Source: Achromobacter sp. Bel
Lineage (GTDB): Bacteria; Pseudomonadota; Gammaproteobacteria; Burkholderiales; Burkholderiaceae_B
Length of the DNA: 47,618 nt
Assembly (NCBI RefSeq): GCF_012928505.1
Contig: NZ_JABBJN010000047.1
Span: 1 to 47,618 of the forward strand
Reading direction: 5' to 3'
Shown here: positions 35,705-44,544 of the stretch, piece by piece
Numbering within the stretch: the stretch's first letter is position 1
Layout: each line of letters starts with the position of its first letter
Position numbers and translations under genes: made by a program
The notes under the pieces: model-generated
What the model was told of the DNA's origin: nothing
Database searches by the model: none
The model's input: the letters and a program-made list of their open reading frames with translations, nothing else

Positions 35705-37431
35705 CTGCCTGGCTCCTTGAGACCAGCAACAATCGTGGATTCAAAAGGCGCGTCCGGCCGCACCCCCATCAGCCTCAGGCTCCCCCCCACGATATGGGAG
35801 AACACGGGCGCAGCGATCGCGCCGCCGTAATAACCGCCGACCGTCGGTTCGTCGATGGACACGGCCACCACGATCTTCGGGTCCGACACCGGAGCGAAGC
35901 CCACATAGGAGCTCCGATAACGCTGCATGCTGTACTTGCCGTCGACGATCTTGCGCGCGGTGCCGCTCTTGCCCGCCACGCGATAACCCTGCACCTGGGC
36001 CGCCTTCGTGCCTTCGGGGCCGGCGGCGGCTTCAAGCATCGCGCGCACCATGGCAGTGGTCTTCGGCGTATAGATCTTGACGCTGGTGGGATCGCTGTCG
36101 CGCTTGACCAGCGTCAGCGACACCATGTCTCCGTTGCGGGCAAAGACGGTGTAGGCCCGCGCCACCTGCAGCAACGACACGGAAAGGCCGTAGCCATAGG
36201 CCATCGTCGCCTTCTCGATCAGGCGCCAGCGGTCCCACGGACGCAGGCGGCCGGGCGCCGCGCCGGGGAATCCCACTTGAGGGGCCTGGCCCAGGCCCAA
36301 TTCGGTGAAGCGGTCCCACATCTCGCGGGATTCCAGCTTCTCGGAGATCATGGTCATGCCGATGTTGCTGGATTTGCGCAGCACGCCGGCCACGTCCAAC
36401 GTGCCGTTGCGGCTCACGTCGCTGATCGTGCTGCCCTGATAGGTGAAGCGGCCGTTGCCGGTTTCGAACAGCGTCGACGTCGTAATGCGGCCCAGGTCCA
36501 GCGCCAGTGCAGCGGTGAACGGCTTCATGATCGAGCCTGGCTCGAACGTATCGGTGATGGCCTGGTTGCGTAGTTTGGACCCGTGGAAGCTCTCGCGCTT
36601 GTTCGGATCGAAGGTCGGCACGTTGGCCAGCGCCAGAATCTCGCCCGTATGCACGTCCACGACCACGGCGGTGGCACCCTTGGCCTGGTGCTTGTCCATG
36701 GCGTCCTTCAATTCCTTGAACACCAGGTACTGCAAACGGGTATCGATGGACAGGCGCAAGTCGCGGCCGTCCACCGGCAAGGTCACTGCCTGCACGTCCT
36801 CGATGACCCGACCCAGCCGGTCCTTGATGACGCGGCGGCTGCCGGGCCGGCCCTGCAACTGTTGGTTAAACGTCAGTTCGACGCCTTCCTGGCCCTGGTC
36901 TTCGACGCTATTGAAACCCACCACGTGGGCCATCACGTCGCCGTCCGGGTAGTAGCGGCGGGTCTCGGGCTGCTGATGCACGCCAGCCATGCCCAGCTGT
37001 TTGATCTTGTCGGCCACGTCCATCGGGACCTGGCGCTTCAGGTAGACGAAGTTCTTGTCTTCGTCTACCAGGCGGTGGCGCAAGTCGGCCACCGGCATTT
37101 CCAGCAGCTTGGCCAGCGTATCCATCTGCGCGGGCGTGCCCTGCTTGGCATCTTCCGGAATGGCCCAGATGGCGCGCGCCGGCACGCTGGAGGCCAGTAC
37201 CGCGCCGTTGCGGTCCATGATCTTGCCGCGCGTGGCTGCCAGCGTCAGCGTACGTTCATAGCGGCGCTCACCCTGCTGCTGCAGGAACTCCGTCGACAGC
37301 CCTTGCAGGAAGAGCGCCCGGCCCGCCAGCACCGTAAACCCGCCAAACAGCAGGATCAGCACCAAGCGCGCGCGCCAGGTGGGCAATTGCCCACGCAGCA
37401 CGGGGTTGTCGAAGAAGGGGACGCGTTTCAT
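35701..37431 (-). CDS. ftsI: Septal penicillin-binding protein FtsI (PBP3)
   Basis: Encodes 576 residues of a class B PBP, the septal D,D-transpeptidase and partner of FtsW. Seen: one N-terminal membrane segment (about 20-42), the pedestal domain beginning TRGKIMDRNG (68-77), and the transpeptidase motifs SxxK at Ser300-Lys303 (GSIMKPF), SSN at 354-356 and KSGT at 488-491. Length matches E. coli FtsI (588). It overlaps ftsL upstream and murE-murF downstream by 4 nt. The C terminus extends about 25 residues past the domain (LRLMGVRPDAPFESTIVAGL). Confidence 0.97.
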   Translation of the reverse strand: MKRVPFFDNPVLRGQLPTWRARLVLILLFGGFTVLAGRALFLQGLSTEFLQQQGERRYERTLTLAATRGKIMDRNGAVLASSVPARAIWAIPEDAKQGTPAQMDTLAKLLEMPVADLRHRLVDEDKNFVYLKRQVPMDVADKIKQLGMAGVHQQPETRRYYPDGDVMAHVVGFNSVEDQGQEGVELTFNQQLQGRPGSRRVIKDRLGRVIEDVQAVTLPVDGRDLRLSIDTRLQYLVFKELKDAMDKHQAKGATAVVVDVHTGEILALANVPTFDPNKRESFHGSKLRNQAITDTFEPGSIMKPFTAALALDLGRITTSTLFETGNGRFTYQGSTISDVSRNGTLDVAGVLRKSSNIGMTMISEKLESREMWDRFTELGLGQAPQVGFPGAAPGRLRPWDRWRLIEKATMAYGYGLSVSLLQVARAYTVFARNGDMVSLTLVKRDSDPTSVKIYTPKTTAMVRAMLEAAAGPEGTKAAQVQGYRVAGKSGTARKIVDGKYSMQRYRSSYVGFAPVSDPKIVVAVSIDEPTVGGYYGGAIAAPVFSHIVGGSLRLMGVRPDAPFESTIVAGLKEPGR

Positions 37432-37718
37432 TGCGCGCCTCCGGGAGTGGAGACGGGCGCTTGATTCAGGTACAGCGTGCGGTCCGGAACGATGGGGATC
37501 ATCTTCAGGCCGTCACGGGCAATCACATCGACCCGCGCGTTGCGGGCGAGTTCGGCGCGGTCAAGCTGCAGCCGGCGCCAGTTGGTTTCCAGGTCGCGTT
37601 CCTGAGCCTGATCACGTCCCAGCTCTACAAACAGCTGGCGCGACTGATACCGGCTGGTGACCAGGGAAATGGCCGACAGCATCAGTAAAGCCGCAATGAT
37701 CAGGTTGACACGACCCAT
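37428..37718 (-). CDS. ftsL: Cell division protein FtsL
   Basis: Encodes 96 residues: a very short cytoplasmic N terminus (MGRVN), one membrane segment (about 6-24, LIIAALLMLSAISLVTS) and a periplasmic coiled coil rich in Glu, Arg and Leu (ELGRDQAQERDLETNWRRLQ landmark, about 35-65). FtsL pairs with FtsB and FtsQ and activates FtsWI. Start: the ATG at 37718 shares one base with the rsmH stop (TAATG), and the protein then begins at the normal FtsL N terminus; the open frame further upstream is a shadow of rsmH. The stop overlaps ftsI by 4 nt. Confidence 0.93.
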   Translation of the reverse strand: MGRVNLIIAALLMLSAISLVTSRYQSRQLFVELGRDQAQERDLETNWRRLQLDRAELARNARVDVIARDGLKMIPIVPDRTLYLNQAPVSTPGGAQ

Positions 37719-38815
37719 TAGCGCCGCCCTCCCTTGCCGCCGCGGCGAGGCGGCGGGGCCAGGTCGCTGCCAGGCAGCGAGCCGATCTTCACGAACGCGA
37801 AGCCGCCCTCGGCGGGCAGCGGCGTTTCGGTACGCTCGGCGACGCGCAAGACAGCGGAGCGGGCACGGGCATTGCCCGAGACCTCGTCGTCTTCCGCCTG
37901 GACACGACCCAGGGAGCGCAGGACCGGTTGGGGCATTTCGCTTTCGCGCAGCGGCAGGCGCGCATGCGCGGCGGCCGGCCGAGCCGCCGCCACGATGCAC
38001 TGCTTGACCATGCGGTCTTCAAGCGAATGAAAGCTGATCACCGCCAACCTCCCCCCTGGGGCGAGCAGGTCTAGAGCTGCCGCGAGGGTGCGCGCGAGCT
38101 CTTCGAGTTCCCGATTGATGTAAATCCGTAAAGCTTGAAAGGTGCGTGTGGCCGGATGCTGCCCCTTTTCGCGCGTGCGGACGGCGCTGGCGACGCACTC
38201 GGCAAGCTCGAGCGTGGTGCGCAGCGGCCTTGTTGCGCGGCGAGCAGCAATCGCCTTTGCAACCTGAAAAGCAAACCGTTCTTCGCCATAATCCGCTATG
38301 ACCTCCCGCATCTCATCCACACTGGCTTGCGCCAGCCAATCCGCCACCGTGGGACCACGAGTGGTGTCCATCCGCATATCGAGCGGGCCATCTCGCATGA
38401 ACGAGAAACCGCGCTCGGCATCATCAATCTGAGGCGACGACACGCCCAGATCCAGCATCACGCCATCGACCTTGCCGATGCCGAGCTGCTCCAACTCTTC
38501 AGCCATGGTGGCAAAGCCCCCATGAATAACCGTGACCCGGGGGTCCGTCGCCGCCAACGCATGGGCGACGGCGATCGCCTCGGGGTCCTTGTCGAACACC
38601 ACCAGCCGCGCGTCCTTGCCCAAGCGCCCGAGCAGTTCGCGACTGTGCCCGCCCCGGCCGAAAGTGCCGTCGACAAACACGCCGCGTTCCGCCCGCGTAG
38701 CCGTATCCGGCTCGGTCTGCGTGTGCGACCGTGTCGCGCCCTTGCCCCCGAAGTCGGGCAGCAGTAGTGCGTCCACCGTCGGCTCCAGCAGAACGGGCCG
38801 ATGTTCGAATTCCAT
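37718..38815 (-). CDS. rsmH: 16S rRNA m4C1402 methyltransferase RsmH (MraW)
   Basis: Encodes 365 residues, about 50 more than E. coli RsmH (313). The SAM enzyme methylates N4 of C1402 in 16S rRNA. Seen: [17 protein letters not shown] at the N terminus, the SAM loop [33 protein letters not shown], and [18 protein letters not shown]. The extra length is an insert of about 25 residues between the N-terminal motif and the SAM loop (rich in Thr, Arg, Gly) and a basic Pro/Gly/Arg/Lys tail ([13 protein letters not shown]). It lies 7 nt after mraZ and touches ftsL (1-nt overlap). Confidence 0.96.
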   Translation of the reverse strand: MEFEHRPVLLEPTVDALLLPDFGGKGATRSHTQTEPDTATRAERGVFVDGTFGRGGHSRELLGRLGKDARLVVFDKDPEAIAVAHALAATDPRVTVIHGGFATMAEELEQLGIGKVDGVMLDLGVSSPQIDDAERGFSFMRDGPLDMRMDTTRGPTVADWLAQASVDEMREVIADYGEERFAFQVAKAIAARRATRPLRTTLELAECVASAVRTREKGQHPATRTFQALRIYINRELEELARTLAAALDLLAPGGRLAVISFHSLEDRMVKQCIVAAARPAAAHARLPLRESEMPQPVLRSLGRVQAEDDEVSGNARARSAVLRVAERTETPLPAEGGFAFVKIGSLPGSDLAPPPRRGGKGGRR

Positions 38816-38822
38816 AGATTGT

Positions 38823-39251
38823 TCAGAACGAAAACTGATTCAACACATCCGGCATACCCTTGGCCAAGTCCTCAGCCTCGCGGCTGGCCAGGGTAGCGGC
38901 GTCCCACAGCTCGAAGTGCGCGCCCAGACCGAGCAGCATCACATCGCGCGTCATACCGGAAGCGTTGCGCAGTTCAGGAGCGATCAGGACCCGGCCGGAG
39001 CCATCCAGTTCCACGTCCTGAGCGTTGCCGAGCAACAGCCGCTGCAACGCACGAGCCGTCATGGGAAAGGCGGCGATTTGCTCGCGCTTCTTTTCCCACT
39101 CCGGCCGCGGGTACACCAGCAAGCAGCCGTCGGGGTGGCGGGTCAGGGTCAGCCGGCCATCGGCCTGCGACATGAGCGCGTCACGATGCCGGGTCGGGAT
39201 CGAGATCCGCCCCTTGGCATCCAGCGTGAGCGCGCTGCTTCCCTGAAACAC
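38823..39251 (-). CDS. mraZ: Transcriptional regulator MraZ
   Basis: Encodes 142 residues, two AbrB-like SpoVT/MraZ halves. Known: MraZ forms a ring and binds TGGGN repeats in front of its own operon, repressing dcw genes in E. coli. Seen: [18 protein letters not shown] at the start (first half) and [18 protein letters not shown] (second half), both with the conserved DxxGRxxIP-type loop. I chose the GTG at 39249-39251 because the protein then begins V/M-FQGSS as in other MraZ proteins; GTG codons at 39252-39254 and 39273-39275 are also in frame. A promoter and MraZ boxes lie directly upstream (39250-39322). Confidence 0.94.
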   Translation of the reverse strand: MFQGSSALTLDAKGRISIPTRHRDALMSQADGRLTLTRHPDGCLLVYPRPEWEKKREQIAAFPMTARALQRLLLGNAQDVELDGSGRVLIAPELRNASGMTRDVMLLGLGAHFELWDAATLASREAEDLAKGMPDVLNQFSF

Positions 39252-39294
39252 CACTTTTACCCCACTTAATTGCACAATTTCCTACTATTTCCCA
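39250..39294 (-). promoter_or_regulatory. MraZ box array, 10-bp phased
   Basis: On the minus strand pentamers stand every 10 bp: TGGGA (39290-39294), TAGGA (39280-39284), TGCAA (39270-39274), TGGGG (39260-39264), and the next phase GTGGT (39250-39254). Known: MraZ of E. coli binds direct TGGGN repeats separated by 5 nt, exactly this spacing. Two boxes match fully, one differs by one base and one is degenerate. The array reaches from the -10 region of the mraZ promoter into the mraZ start codon, so binding would give autorepression. Confidence 0.8.
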
Positions 39295-39322
39295 CTCTAC
39301 GGTATGGCACAGGGGCGGTCAA
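39294..39322 (-). promoter_or_regulatory. Sigma70-type promoter of the dcw cluster (Pmra)
   Basis: On the minus strand TTGACC (39317-39322), a 17-bp spacer, and TAGAGT (39294-39299). Transcription should start near 39287, about 35 nt before the mraZ start. The first MraZ box overlaps the -10 element. Confidence 0.8.
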
Positions 39323-39380
39323 GCGCGTGGTTGCAATTTTTTCAATCACAACAAGGACTTAGGCCAATATGTAAAACCGC

Positions 39381-39413
39381 AAAAAGAAAAACCTCCTAAT
39401 AAATCAGGAGGTT
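39381..39413 (-). terminator. Strong Rho-independent terminator between rnpB and mraZ
   Basis: On the minus strand AACCTCCT and AGGAGGTT form a perfect 8-bp stem around an 8-nt loop, followed by TTTTCTTTTT. It insulates the mraZ promoter from upstream transcription, or ends a small RNA. Confidence 0.9.
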
Positions 39414-39536
39414 GCGGCACACACTACAAGTCCTTCTTCAGAAGTAGCGCCTAAGGATGACTTTGCATTGTTTTACGAAGGGCCGTATCGCCCGTTCTGG
39501 CGAGGCTTCCCGCCCGACGCGCCGCCCGGGGCCATC

Positions 39537-39565
39537 AAAAAAATGGCGCAGCCGGTTCTGCCGGC
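39537..39565 (-). terminator. Probable terminator after rnpB
   Basis: On the minus strand a GCCGG-CAGAA-CCGGC hairpin is followed after TGCGCCA by seven T (39537-39543). The distance from stem to T tract is long, so this is weaker than the terminator at 39381. A further GGCCAGGC/GCCTGGCC stem lies between it and rnpB. Confidence 0.5.
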
Positions 39566-39621
39566 CAGAGGCCGGTGCGGCCAGGCTCCGGGCCTGGCCA
39601 ACTCGCGAGTGGGAATTCGAT

Positions 39622-40026
39622 GCAAGACGGGTCTATAGGCCGGATTCTGTACACCAGGTTTCCCTGGCGGACGATCATTCCTCTGCGCGGATCATTGCTG
39701 AGCCGCTCTAGCCACCTACCCGCATGCTTGGACGGAGCCGCCCTTCGCGACCCGAGGGCCGCACGCATGCCTATTTGATGTTGCTCCGGGTAGAGGTTGC
39801 CGCGTTTCACCCTGCGACGCCGCCCTTCGTTGCCGAATGGCGCGATACGGAGATGGCCGTATCTGTGCGTGCAAGCACGCCCGCTTCGCAGTCTCGTCTC
39901 TGTGGCCCTATTCCTCAACCGCGCCCGAAGACGCGGCCGGACGGCCGTTAGCCGTTACCCTGCCCTATGGAGTCCGGACCTTCCTCGATGGATTCGCATC
40001 CACCGCGATCGCCCGACCCGCCTTGC
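39622..40026 (-). ncRNA. rnpB: RNase P RNA (M1 RNA), bacterial type A
   Basis: The catalytic RNA of RNase P, which matures tRNA 5' ends. Seen on the minus strand: the near-universal 5' block AGGTCCGGACTCCATAGGGC with GGTAACGGCTAACGG following, the internal GGGTGAAACGCGGCAACC, and the 3' block AGAATCCGGCCTATAG. The ends were set by the P1 helix: GCAAGGCGGGTC at the 5' end pairs with GACCCGTCTTGC at the 3' end, giving about 405 nt, a normal size for betaproteobacteria. A promoter sits directly upstream (40034-40061). Ends could shift by a few bases. Confidence 0.96.
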
Positions 40027-40033
40027 GGTTCGT

Positions 40034-40061
40034 ATTCTATTACAGGTCGCGACTCTGTCCC
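40034..40061 (-). promoter_or_regulatory. rnpB promoter
   Basis: On the minus strand GGGACA (40056-40061), a 16-bp spacer and TAGAAT (40034-40039). The -10 ends 7 nt before the predicted RNA 5' end at 40026, the expected distance for transcription start, which supports both calls. Confidence 0.7.
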
Positions 40062-40167
40062 CGGAGCCTGCGCCGAACGGATGCGCCGACCCGCCGCAAA
40101 CGGGCTTGCGGGGTTCCTGCGACAATACGCCCTGATCCGCTTAGACGCCGCAAAAACGACCCCATAC

Positions 40168-41994
40168 ATGGCCCTCGCTACTCTCATCACTCTTACCGAC
40201 ATCCAGCTGGCCTATGGCCACCATCCGTTGCTGGACCACGCCGACTTCGCCATCCAGGCCGGCGAGCGCATCGGCCTCATTGGCCGCAACGGCGCCGGCA
40301 AGTCGTCGCTGCTGAGGTTGCTGGACGGAAGGACGCTGCCCGACGACGGCGACATCGCCCGCAACTCGGGCCTGCGCGTCGCCACGGTCGAACAGGAACC
40401 GGAACTGGACGAAAACGCCACCGTGTTCGATGTCGTCTGCAACGTGGAAGGCGACCATGAGGATTGGCAGCGCCCCTCGCGCGTGCGCGCCATCCTGGAA
40501 AAACTGGGCTTGCCCGCCGATGCGCAAGTCGCCGGCCTGTCCGGCGGCACCCGCAAGCGTGTCGCGCTGGCGCGCGCCCTCGTCGAAGAGCCTGACCTGC
40601 TGCTGCTGGACGAACCCACCAACCACCTCGACTTCGACGGCATCGCCTGGCTGGAAGAGATGCTGCGCAGTTGGCGCGGCGCCGCGGTCATCATCACCCA
40701 CGATCGCCGCTTCCTTGACGCCGTCACCACCCGCATCGTCGAACTCGACCGCGGCCGCCTGCTCAGTTTTCCCGGCAACTTTTCCCAGTGGCAAGAGCGC
40801 AAAGCCCAGTGGCTGGAATCCGAACGCCTGGAGCAGGCCCGTTTCGACAAGCTCCTGGCGCAAGAGGAAGTCTGGATCCGCAAGGGCGTCGAGGCCCGTC
40901 GCACGCGCAATGAAGGACGGGTCCGTCGCCTGGAAAGCCTGCGTGTCCAGCGCGCCGAGCGCCGCGAACGCATCGGCGACGTGTCGCTGGCGCTGGCCGA
41001 GGGCCAACGCTCGGGCAAACTCGTCGCCGAGCTCGAACATGTCGGCAAGACCTTCGGCGACAAGATCGTGGTGGACGACTACTCCACCACCATCCTGCGC
41101 GGCGACCGCATCGGCATCGTCGGCCCCAACGGCGCGGGCAAGACCACGCTGCTCAAGCTGATCCTGGGCGAAATGCAGCCCGATACCGGCAGCACCCGGC
41201 TGGGCACCAACGTCGCGGTGGCGTATTTCGACCAGATGCGCGCGCAACTTGACGAAAACGCCTCGCTCGTCGACATCATCAGCCCGGGCAGCGAATGGGT
41301 CGAAATCGGCGGCACCCGCAAGCACGTCATGACGTACCTGGGCGACTTCCTGTTCTCGCCCGCCCGCGCCGGCTCGCCGGTGCGCAGCCTGTCCGGCGGC
41401 GAACGCGCCCGCCTGCTGCTGGCGCGCCTGTTCGCCCGCCCCGCAAACGTACTGGTGCTGGACGAACCGACCAACGATCTGGACATCGAAACGCTGGAAC
41501 TGCTGGAAGAGCTGCTCCAGGAATACGCCGGCACCGTACTGCTCGTCAGCCATGACCGCGCGTTCCTGAACAACGTCGTCACGCAGACCATCGCGTACGA
41601 AGGCGACGGCCGCTGGCGCGACTACGTCGGCGGCTATGACGAATGGGTTGCGCAGCGTCCGACCCGGTCCGCCCCGGCCACCGATGTGGACGCCGCCGCC
41701 AAAGCTGTCGACGAAAGCGCCGCGCGCGCCAAGGTCGCCAAGCCCAAGCCGGCCAAGACCACCAAGATAAACGCGTGGGACTTGCGCGAACTCGAAGGCT
41801 TGCCCGACGCCATCGCTGCCCTGGAAGCGCAACAGGCCGAATTGGCCGGAAAGCTGGCTGACGGAAGCCTGTACCGCGATGCCCCCGCCGAAGTCGATCG
41901 CATCAACAGCGAACTCGCCAAACTGGAAAGCGAACTCGAAGAACGTTTCGCCCGCTGGGAATTGCTGGAAGCGCGCCGCGACGGCACGCTCTGA
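40168..41994 (+). CDS. uup: ABC-F ATPase, Uup type
   Basis: Encodes 608 residues with two ABC cassettes and no membrane segments. ABC-F proteins act on the ribosome or, for Uup, are linked to ribosome function and transposon excision. Seen: Walker A GRNGAGKSS and GPNGAGKTT, signatures LSGGTRKRVALARAL and LSGGERARLLLARL, Walker B LLLLDEPTNHLD and VLVLDEPTNDLD, an inter-cassette linker rich in Arg and Glu, and a C-terminal coiled coil (DAIAALEAQQAELAGKL, NSELAKLESELEERFARWE) typical of Uup. The ATG at 40168 starts the normal protein; the frame is open 67 codons upstream through rnpB without similarity. No strong ribosome-binding site is seen. It is divergent from rnpB. Confidence 0.9.
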   Translation: MALATLITLTDIQLAYGHHPLLDHADFAIQAGERIGLIGRNGAGKSSLLRLLDGRTLPDDGDIARNSGLRVATVEQEPELDENATVFDVVCNVEGDHEDWQRPSRVRAILEKLGLPADAQVAGLSGGTRKRVALARALVEEPDLLLLDEPTNHLDFDGIAWLEEMLRSWRGAAVIITHDRRFLDAVTTRIVELDRGRLLSFPGNFSQWQERKAQWLESERLEQARFDKLLAQEEVWIRKGVEARRTRNEGRVRRLESLRVQRAERRERIGDVSLALAEGQRSGKLVAELEHVGKTFGDKIVVDDYSTTILRGDRIGIVGPNGAGKTTLLKLILGEMQPDTGSTRLGTNVAVAYFDQMRAQLDENASLVDIISPGSEWVEIGGTRKHVMTYLGDFLFSPARAGSPVRSLSGGERARLLLARLFARPANVLVLDEPTNDLDIETLELLEELLQEYAGTVLLVSHDRAFLNNVVTQTIAYEGDGRWRDYVGGYDEWVAQRPTRSAPATDVDAAAKAVDESAARAKVAKPKPAKTTKINAWDLRELEGLPDAIAALEAQQAELAGKLADGSLYRDAPAEVDRINSELAKLESELEERFARWELLEARRDGTL

Positions 41995-42045
41995 CATCAC
42001 GCCCTGACGTCACGCTATATATATAGAGCGCATTCATCGCGCGGT

Positions 42046-42085
42046 AAAAAAACCGGGGGAACGGCGCACAGCCGCTCCCCCGGTT
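42046..42085 (-). terminator. Strong Rho-independent terminator after pyrC
   Basis: On the minus strand a 15-bp stem AACCGGGGGAGCGGC/GCCGTTCCCCCGGTT (one G-U pair) with a short loop is followed by a run of T. It lies 43 nt after the pyrC stop. Confidence 0.93.
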
Positions 42086-42128
42086 GTCATTCACGGATCC
42101 GCGCCGGATCAGCCGCGCCGTGAACCGT

Positions 42129-43193
42129 TCAGACCTTGGCGCGCCAGGCCAGGGCTTCGCCGGCGGCCAGCGGCACCAGCGTGGTATTGCCAAACGCCAG
42201 TTCGTCCGGGACCTGGTACGTTTCGCGCAGCAGCGTTAACGTGCCGGTGTTGCGCGGCAGGCCATAGAAGTCCGGGCCGTGGAAGCTGGCGAAACCTTCC
42301 AGCTTGTCCAGCTTGCCCACTGCCTCGAACGCCGTCGCATACAGCTCCATCGCGTGCAGCGCCGTGTAGCAGCCGGCACAACCGCACGCGTGCTCCTTCA
42401 AGCCGCGCGCATGCGGCGCGCTGTCCGTACCCAGAAAGAAACGCGGGCTACCGCTGGTAGCCGCTGCGACCAGCGCCAGGCGATGCGTCTCGCGCTTCAA
42501 GATTGGCAGGCAATACAGATGCGGCCGCACGCCGCCTTGGAAGATCGCATTGCGGTTGTACAGCATGTGCTGCGGCGTGATCGTCGCGGCGATCGGCCCT
42601 TCGGCGTCGCGCACATACTCCGCGCCTTCCTTCGTCGTGATGTGCTCGAACACCACCTTCAAGGCCGGGAAGGCGCGGCGCAACGGCTTCATGACGCGCT
42701 CCACGAAAATCGCCTCGCGGTCGAACACGTCGATCGCCGGGTCGGTCACTTCACCGTGCACAAGCAGCGGCATGCCGCATTTTTCCAAGGCCTCGAGTGC
42801 CTTCGCGCACTTGCCCAGCAAGTCGGTGACGCCCGCATCGGAGTTGGTCGTCGCGCCCGCCGGATACAGCTTCACGGCATAGACCTGGCCCGACTCGTGC
42901 GCGCGAAAGATCTCTTCCGCCGAGGTGTTGTCAGTCAGATAAAGCGTCATCAGCGGCGTAAAAGCGTCCGGATTCCCGCCGGCTTTGCGCAGCGCCTCCA
43001 GGATCCGGCCGCGATAGGCCAGTGCCTGCTCGGTGGTCGTCACCGGCGGCTTCAGGTTCGGCATGATGATGGCGCGCGCGAACTGGCGCGCGGTATCCGC
43101 CACCACGGCTTCCAGCGCCGCGCCATCGCGCAGGTGCAGGTGCCAGTCGTCGGGGCGGGTGATGGTGAGCTGATTCGTATTTGGAGTAGACAT
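42129..43193 (-). CDS. pyrC: Dihydroorotase PyrC (class II, E. coli type)
   Basis: Encodes 354 residues. The binuclear zinc enzyme cyclises carbamoyl aspartate to dihydroorotate in pyrimidine synthesis. Seen: all metal ligands in place, His18 and His20 (WHLHLRDG), the carboxylated Lys108 ([15 protein letters not shown]), His146 (LVHGEVTD), His184 (VFEHITT) and Asp257 (FLGTDSAPH). Start at 43193 gives the normal N terminus. It lies 10 nt downstream of an M20 amidohydrolase gene on the same strand, so the two probably share a transcript. Confidence 0.96.
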   Translation of the reverse strand: MSTPNTNQLTITRPDDWHLHLRDGAALEAVVADTARQFARAIIMPNLKPPVTTTEQALAYRGRILEALRKAGGNPDAFTPLMTLYLTDNTSAEEIFRAHESGQVYAVKLYPAGATTNSDAGVTDLLGKCAKALEALEKCGMPLLVHGEVTDPAIDVFDREAIFVERVMKPLRRAFPALKVVFEHITTKEGAEYVRDAEGPIAATITPQHMLYNRNAIFQGGVRPHLYCLPILKRETHRLALVAAATSGSPRFFLGTDSAPHARGLKEHACGCAGCYTALHAMELYATAFEAVGKLDKLEGFASFHGPDFYGLPRNTGTLTLLRETYQVPDELAFGNTTLVPLAAGEALAWRAKV

Positions 43194-43203
43194 GGAAGGC
43201 TTC

Positions 43204-44397
43204 TTAATCTGCCAGCGGCATGCCCCGTTCTGCCAGCGCGCAGAACATCGCGCTGCCCAGGGGAATGACGGCATCGTTGAAATCAAAATGCGAGTTATGC
43301 AGCACGCAGCCCGACTCGGCTCCGCCCTGGCCCAGGCGGAAATACGCCCCGGGCTTGCTCTGCAACATGAACGAAAAATCCTCGGAACCCATCGACGGTA
43401 CCAGATCGCGCACCACATTCTCCTTGCCGATCATCTCGGTCGCGATGTCGGCCACCAGATTCGCATGCTGCGGCGTGTTCAAGGTCGCGGGATAGATGCG
43501 TTCGTAAATCAGCTCGGCAGAGCCTCCGAACGCGCCGGCGATCGCGGTGACGAGCTCGCGCATGCGCGTCTCGACCATTTCCTGGACCGACTTGCGAAAC
43601 GTGCGCACCGTGCCCACCAGCTTGGCTTCACGCGGAATCACGCTCATTGCGCCTGGATGCCCCGCCTGCATCGAGCCGATCGACACCACGGCCGAATCCA
43701 AGGGGTTCACATTGCGCGACACGATGGTCTGCAACGCCGTGATGATCTGCCCCGCGATCGTCACCGGGTCAATCGTCTGGTACGGGTGCGCGCCGTGGCC
43801 GCCCCGCCCCGTGATCTGGATCTCGAAGCGGTCGGCCGCGGCCATCATCGGACCCGGGTTGATGCCGATCGTGCCGGGCCGCAGGCCAGGCCAGTTGTGC
43901 AAGGCGTAGATCGCGTCGCACGGGAACGTATCGAACAAGCCGTCTTCAAGCATGGCGCGGGCGCCGCCGCGCCCCTCTTCAGCCGGCTGGAAAATCAGCA
44001 CGGCCGTGCCGTCGAAATTGCGTGTCTGCGCCAGGTATTTGGCAGCCCCGATCAACACCGCGGTGTGGCCATCATGGCCGCAGCCGTGCATCAGGCCCGG
44101 CTTGGTGGACTTGTGGCCGAAGTCGTTGTCCTCGGTCATCGGCAAGGCATCCATGTCGGCGCGCAGCCCGATCATGCGGCCGCTGTCGCAGCGCTTGCCC
44201 CGGATCACGCCCACCACGCCGGTCTTGCCGATGCCCCGATGTACTTCGATGCCCAGCGCCTCAAGCGCGCCAGCCACGATCCCGGAGGTTCGGACTTCCT
44301 CGAAGCCCAACTCGGGATGCGCATGCAAATCGCGCCGCAGCGCCGTCAATTCGTCATGAAATAGGCGAATTGATTCCAAAGGAGATCGTGCGTACAT
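43204..44397 (-). CDS. M20D family amidohydrolase (second copy)
   Basis: Encodes 397 residues. Seen: [27 protein letters not shown] landmark ([15 protein letters not shown]), [29 protein letters not shown] with metal ligands, [13 protein letters not shown] with catalytic Glu, and [11 protein letters not shown]. The layout is the same as in the gene at 3563-4759, but the two differ clearly outside the motifs, so they are paralogues and not a recent duplication. It is upstream of pyrC (10-nt gap), divergent from the SWIB gene. Cleavage of an N-acyl or N-carbamoyl amino acid is the family role; the substrate cannot be named. No strong ribosome-binding site before the ATG. Confidence 0.88.
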   Translation of the reverse strand: MYARSPLESIRLFHDELTALRRDLHAHPELGFEEVRTSGIVAGALEALGIEVHRGIGKTGVVGVIRGKRCDSGRMIGLRADMDALPMTEDNDFGHKSTKPGLMHGCGHDGHTAVLIGAAKYLAQTRNFDGTAVLIFQPAEEGRGGARAMLEDGLFDTFPCDAIYALHNWPGLRPGTIGINPGPMMAAADRFEIQITGRGGHGAHPYQTIDPVTIAGQIITALQTIVSRNVNPLDSAVVSIGSMQAGHPGAMSVIPREAKLVGTVRTFRKSVQEMVETRMRELVTAIAGAFGGSAELIYERIYPATLNTPQHANLVADIATEMIGKENVVRDLVPSMGSEDFSFMLQSKPGAYFRLGQGGAESGCVLHNSHFDFNDAVIPLGSAMFCALAERGMPLAD

Positions 44398-44467
44398 AGG
44401 AGGTTACAGAATGACGTGGTAGGGGGGACAGTCTGTGCATTTTAGTTGCTACAGAGGATAAATGCCT

Positions 44468-44496
44468 TTGTCTTTACGAGAGAGACACGTTATGCT
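44468..44496 (+). promoter_or_regulatory. Promoter of the SWIB-domain gene
   Basis: TTGTCT (44468-44473), a 17-bp spacer and TATGCT (44491-44496). Transcription should begin near 44503, about 40 nt before the start codon. Confidence 0.65.
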
Positions 44497-44544
44497 CCGG
44501 CCGCAGGACAATTTTTCCAACAGCCAGAGAAGGAGCGCCGCATT

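Larger units (their letters stand above)
39323..39621. other. Gap between rnpB and mraZ, holding two terminators and a structured stretch
   Basis: About 300 nt without a protein gene. It holds a terminator close to rnpB (39537-39565), a structured region of about 150 nt on the minus strand with CTTC-TGAA-GAAG and AAGTC...GACTT pairings, and a second strong terminator (39381-39413). The second terminator has no obvious gene of its own, so a small RNA is possible. Confidence 0.5.

Noticed and set aside
42014..42028. TATATATATA palindrome between uup and pyrC
   Set aside because: A simple AT repeat without a stem long enough or position clear enough to name a function.
44398..44420. A perfect AGGAGG followed by ATG on the plus strand
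   Set aside because: The frame ends after three codons (ATG ACG TGG TAG), so it is chance or the reverse of the M20 gene leader.
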